The position numbers were made by a program, and so were the translations under genes. Positions 58,217 through 64,000 of a stretch of DNA of 64,000 bases are shown in pieces (the first letter of the stretch is position 1; each line of letters starts with the position of its first letter). The DNA comes from an uncultured Clostridia bacterium. Lineage in GTDB: Bacteria > Bacillota > Clostridia > Oscillospirales > Ruminococcaceae. The DNA lies in the NCBI GenBank assembly GCA_945873955.1, contig CAMCFA010000007.1, positions 1-64,000 on the forward strand, given 5' to 3'. The notes beneath the pieces were generated by a model, which did not search any database, was not told where the DNA came from, and saw only the letters and a list, made by a program, of their open reading frames with translations.

Positions 58217-59980
58217 TTACAATGATCTGCCTTTTTTAGTCAAGGTCTTATCATTGGTCTTTTCATTGTGAAGATTTTTCTTCTCTGCGTGGGGATCTAT
58301 TTCCATAAGCTCAATGAAGTTCGTTTTGGTGCGGTCAGCTTTAGCTTTGCTCCCGAGCGACCGACCAAGTTCTGTCAGCGCGTCATACAGCTTTTGAAAG
58401 AGCTTATTCAGAAAAACTGCGAACGACATCGGCTTTTTCTTCGGCTGGTCTTTCGCTGAGGAAAATTTGATCACATTGTTGGGCTGTGTGGTCTGCGCGA
58501 AAAGACTCTTTGAATTGGTTTTTTCTTCCCCGCGGGAATTTTTGGTCGGTTCGGACCTTTTGCTCTGCTTAATTTGCGTCACGTCAAATGCAAGCGGCTT
58601 CTCCGGAACAGTAAGGCGAACTGTGATCTTATCCCCTGCGGCAAGCTTTGCGGCGATCCTGAGCTTCATCTCGCTTTCCTTTTCGAGAGCAAGCTCACCT
58701 TTCTCATTTTTGGCGTTTGCATACTCTTTGTTTGTTATGATCTGCTTGCCGTTCGCGTAAAAGCCGGACATATCAACGTCCAGTGCTTTCAATTCGGATC
58801 TTGCATTCTCAATACTGTGAATAATATTGTCAAACGCTTCGTTCGCCCACTCTATATCATGTTTTGTGAGCCGGTCGGGGTTGGATCTGTAATGCTCGTT
58901 GAATATGCGGAACGACATCGCGCTGTTATTCTTCAGCAGGATATCCGCAGGCTTAATATCCACGGACTTTTCGGGAACGTACTTGCGAACGGTGATCTGC
59001 TGTCCGGAAGCCGCCTTTGCGGCGATCTTTTCCTCCATTGCCTGAAGCTTTTCGGGAGCGATTACTCCGTTCTTGTCCTTTGCATTTTCAAATTCCTCAT
59101 TTGAGATGATCTGTTCGCCGTTCGCCACAAAACTCGTATGCTTGACATTGCTGAGGTCATATCCGTTATCCGGATCCAAGGTGTCGTAAAGCATTTTGCA
59201 ATACACCTTGTGCGCCCACTCCTTTTCATCGGGTGTGAGAGAGCCGGGGGCGGCGGTATAGTGCTCGCTGAACGATCCGGCGTTTACCTCGTCTTCCTCA
59301 ATGTAGTTAGCGAAAATATCCTTCATATACTCGTCGGCAGCCTCTTTATCGATCGAACCGGCAAGCGCTGAAATGTTATTGAAGATCGCGTCCGCGATCT
59401 TATTGCTGCCGTCTAAAAAGGCAAGATCATTGTACGCCGAATTCAGCGCGTCTTTGGTGTTGTAGCCGTTCTGACGGTACTTGTTCACATCTGAAATAAA
59501 GTCCAGTGCATTCTCCAGATGATCGTCGGGATTTTCACCCTTGCTGTCGAAAACAGCATTGATCTTTTCAACAAACTCTTTCTCTTCCTTGGTTCTGCCC
59601 TTGATTGCCATCTTATCGGAAATGAAGTCCTTGAGTTCCTGGCAGAGCGCGGACTTTTCATCGTCGGCAATGCCGTTTTCTTTTAACCAATCCTGATTAT
59701 CTGCGCTGGCGAAAAAATCGTCGATCCTATTATGCATATCCCGGGTCTGCGCAGCATAATTGATCGAATGAAGTGAAAATGCCATCGCACAATCTGTGCT
59801 TTTCTCTTCGGAATTTTCGCTCATAAGCTGAATGTTTGCCAGAGTATCTTCAAAATAGTCCTCAAAGCTTACGCTTATTTTGTCATCGCCATTCTGAAGA
59901 TCCACATTATAAGAGAAATCCTCCATTGTCTGAGTAAAAGCCTTTGTCAGAACTTCTTTGAAAACCTTTTCGTTTTTCAT
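58217..59980 (-). CDS. SFxEL-tail family protein F with duplicated middle module (candidate T4SS cargo)
   Basis: Two SEHY/NEHY...WA...NGxQII...TVRxxVPEK modules; C-terminus KADRTKTNFIELMEIDPHAEKK...GRSL. Confidence 0.73.
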   Translation of the reverse strand: MKNEKVFKEVLTKAFTQTMEDFSYNVDLQNGDDKISVSFEDYFEDTLANIQLMSENSEEKSTDCAMAFSLHSINYAAQTRDMHNRIDDFFASADNQDWLKENGIADDEKSALCQELKDFISDKMAIKGRTKEEKEFVEKINAVFDSKGENPDDHLENALDFISDVNKYRQNGYNTKDALNSAYNDLAFLDGSNKIADAIFNNISALAGSIDKEAADEYMKDIFANYIEEDEVNAGSFSEHYTAAPGSLTPDEKEWAHKVYCKMLYDTLDPDNGYDLSNVKHTSFVANGEQIISNEEFENAKDKNGVIAPEKLQAMEEKIAAKAASGQQITVRKYVPEKSVDIKPADILLKNNSAMSFRIFNEHYRSNPDRLTKHDIEWANEAFDNIIHSIENARSELKALDVDMSGFYANGKQIITNKEYANAKNEKGELALEKESEMKLRIAAKLAAGDKITVRLTVPEKPLAFDVTQIKQSKRSEPTKNSRGEEKTNSKSLFAQTTQPNNVIKFSSAKDQPKKKPMSFAVFLNKLFQKLYDALTELGRSLGSKAKADRTKTNFIELMEIDPHAEKKNLHNEKTNDKTLTKKGRSL

Positions 59981-60021
59981 ACTAATGCCCCCTGTGATGG
60001 ATCTGTTCACTTGTCTGATAG

Positions 60022-60051
60022 TTTATACAAACAATGCACATTTTTGTAACA
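60022..60051 (-). promoter_or_regulatory. TGTTAC-N17-GTATAAA promoter (protein F)
   Basis: Plus strand TTTATAC-N17-GTAACA. Confidence 0.7.
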
Positions 60052-60054
60052 GAA

Positions 60055-60225
60055 TTATTCCAATTTTCCGAACAGCAGTGCTTGTTTGTTTCACCCAAAA
60101 GCGCCGGTCATTGTTGGTGCTTTTTTGCTAAATCGCATATTTTGTCCGAGTGAAGCCAATTATATGGACTTTTTGAAAATGTGTTATAATGAAGTAAACA
60201 TACTGTTGTGAATATTGAGGGTTAA
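60055..60225 (+). repeat. ~170-bp intergenic repeat, copy 2
   Basis: Homologous to 9027-9194, same orientation. Confidence 0.85.
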
Positions 60226-60419
60226 GATCAAGCATAGTCAGTTGACTGGACTGCCGGTATATACTTATTGAGAATACATAGAAGAAATCAAGGTACGCCC
60301 AAACTCCGGGCAATTGCGTTCAGCGCCTAAAGTCTTTTTCGGAGTTCCGCTGTTATTCAAAACAAGTACGGGACAACTGCGACACAATTACTGAAAGAAT
60401 ATGTACAATTAGAACTGCT

Positions 60420-60458
60420 AGCCCGGAACGAAATCCCGTTCGTTTCAGGTTCGGGGCT
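60420..60458 (+). terminator. hairpin AGCCCGGAAC...GTTCGGGGCT then CTTTT
   Basis: Inverted repeat with one mismatch and T-rich tail. Confidence 0.55.
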
Positions 60459-60495
60459 CTTTTCGTTCCACTTCAAGCTATTGGTTCCAAGTCTA

Positions 60496-60524
60496 TTGAC
60501 ATTTGAAAAAGAAACGTTTATAAT
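60496..60524 (+). promoter_or_regulatory. consensus SigA promoter TTGACA-N17-TATAAT
   Basis: Perfect hexamers and spacing, 75 bp upstream of the ATG at 60599. Confidence 0.85.
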
Positions 60525-60598
60525 TGTTACAAATATATGTGCAATAGCGTATATAACTCTGAAGAGGGCAGATAACAGGCATTTTAAGGAGGAACGAA

Positions 60599-63500
60599 AT
60601 GACCAAAAAACTCAAAAAATCAATAGCGTTTCTGACCGTGTTCGCAATGTTTATGTCACTGCTGCTGTATTTCCCTGCGGGGACACTCGGCTTTGATCTC
60701 GGCGTAAGGGCGAGCGCGGCGGGTACGGTAAATCGGACCCAACCGTCAAGCGGCAACGGCACAGAGGGCAGCCCGTACATACTCAAGACTGAGGAGCACC
60801 TGTACTGGTTTACGGATCATGTAAACAACGGCAACAAATCCGCATGCGCAAAGCTGGGTGCGAACATCACCGTAAACAGCAATGTGCTTAACGATGACGG
60901 TACGCTTAAATCCGGCGACTATGTAGAGTGGACGCCGATAGAGAACTATGAGGGTACCTTTGACGGCAACAACTATTCTATCAGCGGTATTTATATCAAT
61001 AGGAGCGAAGGCAACGCACACGTAATAGGATTGTTTCAAAATATCAGTTCGAGCGGCGTTGTGCAAAATGTTACGCTCAGGGACTCCTATATCTGTGCTT
61101 CGGGGAGTACTACGACTAATGGCGGTATAAATGCTGCATATCATGAAATCGGCGGAATTTGCGGAGAAAACGGCGGTACTATCTCCGGCTGTAAAAACTA
61201 TGCAACGGTTATCGGTGTCACGGTTAAATTTGACGACCCTAACTGGGGAAATCCCAGTACGGGCGGAATCTGCGGTGTTCTTGGAGAGAATGCTACTGTT
61301 GATTCCTGCGAAAACTACGGATATATCGACTGCTATGCGGAATTCGGTGGTATCGTAGGTATGATGGGCTGGTCATCAGCCACTGTAAAAAACTGCACCA
61401 ACTATGGTCCGCTAAACGCCTCGCGCGATAGTTACGGCGGTATTTGCGGCTTTGCTCGTGCCGGCACTATTGATAACTGCACAAATGAAGCGGATTTGTC
61501 GGGATATAGAAATATCGGCGGTATAGTGGGTTACGGGTGTCATGTTTTTATCACTAATTGCGTTAATAATGGTAATGTTGAAGCAACAAACAGTAGAGCC
61601 GGCGGTATAGGCGGTGACATTACGTACTCAAACGGTGAAATCAAAAACTGCGTCAACAATGGTAACGTTCGTTCAGGTGGCGATTGCGTCGGCGGTATCA
61701 CCGGCTACAGTCAAATGGATAATACTACAATATGGCTTTGCGAAAATAATGGCGAGGTTTCCGGCTCCCGTTATGTCGGCGGCATCAGTGGATATATCAA
61801 TGGATATAATGGGAATGCCGGAACTATTAAAGGTAGCATAAACCACGGCAATATCAGCGGCACGAAAACGGTTGGAGGAATTGTAGGACTAAACGAGGAC
61901 GCGCCGGGCACAATTATCGGCTGCTTCAGCGACGGCACAGTAACAGCCGACAGCGGACATGGCGGAATATGCGGAAGCAACAATTATGCGGTAAAATATT
62001 GCGTCTATAACAGCGAGAAATATATCGGAAATACGACGGCTTCCAATAATCCCAATGAGGAAAACAACCTCGGTCTGACCGCCGAGCAAATCAAAGCGGG
62101 CGTGGCGGCGTATATGCTTGCGAGCGGCTGCCCCGAAGCGCATTGGTCGCAGGATCTGAGCGACCCGAATGAGACTGTTCCCTATCTTGCGGCAGATGAT
62201 TCATACAGAGTGTACTACGGCGGTACAAAGAGCTATCACAACCACACAAGCGCCACCTGTGCTGACTGCGGACTTATTTCCCTTATTCCGCCCAAAGATG
62301 AAAACGGCGTTTATCAGATAAGCGATAAGGGACATCTGCGCTGGTTTTCGGAATTCGGTCTGGAGAAAAAGGGCGTTCTGATAAATAACATTACCGTAAA
62401 CGAAGGCTCTGACAGTTATATATGGACTCCTATCGGCTCGGAACTCCACCCCTTTACCGGCGAAATTGACGGAAAGGGCTTCACGGTAAGCGGTCTGACG
62501 ATAGACAACAGCAGCGCAGACAATATCGGACTTTTCGGTGTTATCGGTGAGGGCGGCGTTGTTAAAAACCTCGGCGTTATCGGCTCCTCTTTCAACGGCG
62601 GCAATAATGTCGGCGGCATTGCGGGAAAGAACAACGGCACGATTTCCGGCTGCTTCAGCTACAACACAGCTATCACCGCAACAGGCGCTAAGGGCGGTGT
62701 ATGCGCGGTAAACAGCAGCACTGTAAAGAACAGCTTCTATCTCAGCTCCAATGTTTCGGGCACCTCGGACAGCACTCTCGCAATATCTGACGATCAGTTT
62801 AAAAACGGCTATGCAGCCTATAACCTGAACGCTGATAAATCTGTTCCGGCATGGGGTCAGACTCTGCCCAATACAAACGGCTCATTACCCGTTCCGGCAG
62901 CAGCAGACGGCAGCAACAAGGTATATTACGGCGCTCCTACGAATACATACCACAATCACGCCGCAGACCTCGTACACTGCGATTTCTGTAATATGGATAT
63001 ACCGGTTGAGCCTCCGAAAAATGGCAGTTTTTATCAGATATCCGAGGCAAAGCATTTGTTCTGGTTTGCACAGCAAGTTAACACGGGTAACACAGGCATA
63101 AATGCTCAGATTGTAAAAGACATTACCATAAACCGAAATGTCCTGAATGAAGACGGTACGCTGAATACTGCCGAAGCAAGTACGTTCTCATGGTGGACGC
63201 CTATTGGCACAGCCGAAAAGCCGTACACGGGACTTTTCTACGGATACGGTCATTATATCAGCGGACTGTATTTCAATGATGATACGGTGGAATATGGGGG
63301 GCTGTTCGGCGTTGTCAACGGCAAAGTTGATGGCGTAGGAATTGTTGACTCATACTTCAACGGCGGCGAATATGTCGGTGCAATTGCGGGACAAAATAAC
63401 AATGTAATATCAGTCTGCTTCAGCACCGCTTTGGTCGAATCCGCAAGCGGTACGATGGGCGGTCTGTGCGCCGATAACAATAATAATTTGTACAGAAGCT

Positions 63501-64000
63501 ACTATCTCGACAGGGGCTATGCGAACGCTGCCGACAGCAATAGTGCATTCAGCGCAGACGATTTCAAAAGCGGCAAGGTCACCTATGAGATGTGCCTCAA
63601 TACAGGCAATCCCTTATGGGGTCAGCTGCTTGAGGGTGAAAATGCCAACAGCCTGCCCGTGGCAAGGACAGAAGAAAATGCGGTGTATTTCGCGAAGGAT
63701 AAATACCACAACCACAGCGGCGAAAACTGCGATTTGTGCGAAAAGATTCTGCCCATCAAGCCGACCCAAGACGAAAGAGGATACTATCAGATAACAAATC
63801 CGAGCAATCTGTTATGGTTTGCAAATTTGACAAACCATAGCCCTTTAGGTTCCAACGACAACGCGATACTTATGAATGATATCGTGATGAACATCGGCGT
63901 TCTTGACGAAAACGGCAATCCGAAAAGCGGAACATTCATAGAATGGACGCCAATCGGCGAGGAACGGTGCGGTTTTTTTGGCACGTTTGACGGCAACGGC
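60599..64000 (+). CDS. large secreted GLUG-type repeat protein (runs off right edge)
   Basis: AGGAGG RBS, signal peptide MTKKLKKSIAFLTVFAMFMSLLLYFPAGTLG, open frame of 1134 codons to the window end with GLUG-like repeats (GGIVGYG...NCVNNGNV); absent from ORF track. Confidence 0.9.
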   Translation, partial: MTKKLKKSIAFLTVFAMFMSLLLYFPAGTLGFDLGVRASAAGTVNRTQPSSGNGTEGSPYILKTEEHLYWFTDHVNNGNKSACAKLGANITVNSNVLNDDGTLKSGDYVEWTPIENYEGTFDGNNYSISGIYINRSEGNAHVIGLFQNISSSGVVQNVTLRDSYICASGSTTTNGGINAAYHEIGGICGENGGTISGCKNYATVIGVTVKFDDPNWGNPSTGGICGVLGENATVDSCENYGYIDCYAEFGGIVGMMGWSSATVKNCTNYGPLNASRDSYGGICGFARAGTIDNCTNEADLSGYRNIGGIVGYGCHVFITNCVNNGNVEATNSRAGGIGGDITYSNGEIKNCVNNGNVRSGGDCVGGITGYSQMDNTTIWLCENNGEVSGSRYVGGISGYINGYNGNAGTIKGSINHGNISGTKTVGGIVGLNEDAPGTIIGCFSDGTVTADSGHGGICGSNNYAVKYCVYNSEKYIGNTTASNNPNEENNLGLTAEQIKAGVAAYMLASGCPEAHWSQDLSDPNETVPYLAADDSYRVYYGGTKSYHNHTSATCADCGLISLIPPKDENGVYQISDKGHLRWFSEFGLEKKGVLINNITVNEGSDSYIWTPIGSELHPFTGEIDGKGFTVSGLTIDNSSADNIGLFGVIGEGGVVKNLGVIGSSFNGGNNVGGIAGKNNGTISGCFSYNTAITATGAKGGVCAVNSSTVKNSFYLSSNVSGTSDSTLAISDDQFKNGYAAYNLNADKSVPAWGQTLPNTNGSLPVPAAADGSNKVYYGAPTNTYHNHAADLVHCDFCNMDIPVEPPKNGSFYQISEAKHLFWFAQQVNTGNTGINAQIVKDITINRNVLNEDGTLNTAEASTFSWWTPIGTAEKPYTGLFYGYGHYISGLYFNDDTVEYGGLFGVVNGKVDGVGIVDSYFNGGEYVGAIAGQNNNVISVCFSTALVESASGTMGGLCADNNNNLYRSYYLDRGYANAADSNSAFSADDFKSGKVTYEMCLNTGNPLWGQLLEGENANSLPVARTEENAVYFAKDKYHNHSGENCDLCEKILPIKPTQDERGYYQITNPSNLLWFANLTNHSPLGSNDNAILMNDIVMNIGVLDENGNPKSGTFIEWTPIGEERCGFFGTFDGNG

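Noticed and set aside
34816-60010. Classical conjugative element (ICE) in the T4SS region
   Set aside because: No relaxase, oriT, replication or recombination gene and no wall hydrolase seen within 33-57 kb; the serine recombinase at 678-2312 is >30 kb away and has its own TnpW partner. Not excluded outside the window

Overview
Firmicutes/Clostridia-like (Ruminococcaceae-like) window, read by eye from the sequence and ORF track; no searches were run. Layout: (1) 0-2.3 kb, the end of a Tn4451-like element: XRE fragment, TnpW-like peptide and TndX/TnpX-type large serine recombinase. (2) 2.3-17.6 kb, a signalling block: HD-GYP response regulator, DegV protein, hybrid histidine kinase, GGDEF response regulator, a DUF2156 protein, an EamA-dCache-HAMP-SpoIIE chimera, decayed glycosyltransferase/membrane genes and an EAL protein. 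(3) 17.7-26 kb, sulfur/methionine genes: M20 peptidase, metI-metN, a tandem double MetQ with a Cys-rich leader peptide, fRMsr-like GAF protein, QueG-like Fe-S protein, a Cys/Met-metabolism PLP enzyme, and a deletion scar joining LysR and cysteine synthase remnants. (4) 26-60 kb, the most interesting part: a long minus-strand type IV secretion-like operon (VirB2-like pilin, CPBP protease, VirD4, two VirB6/TrbL-like proteins, PrgI-VirB4, membrane and lipoproteins) with no relaxase or cell-wall hydrolase seen. It is surrounded by six large paralogous proteins, one mini-protein and one operon-encoded protein that share a C-terminal R-x-[KR]-x-[ST]-F-x-E-L motif plus basic tail (candidate secretion signal). 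Seven transcription units, including the pilin, carry the same non-SigA promoter TGTWAC-N17-GTATAAA, and an ECF-type sigma factor with a MalT/LuxR-like regulator lies inside the locus. I propose a sigma-controlled, dedicated protein-exporting T4SS with its cargo family. (5) 60.6 kb to the end, a large secreted GLUG-type repeat protein that runs off the window and is missing from the ORF track. Non-coding structures include a 95-bp TA-flanked hairpin MITE with compensatory stem changes, a cluster of trinucleotide-loop hairpins, and a ~170-bp intergenic repeat duplicated 51 kb apart.
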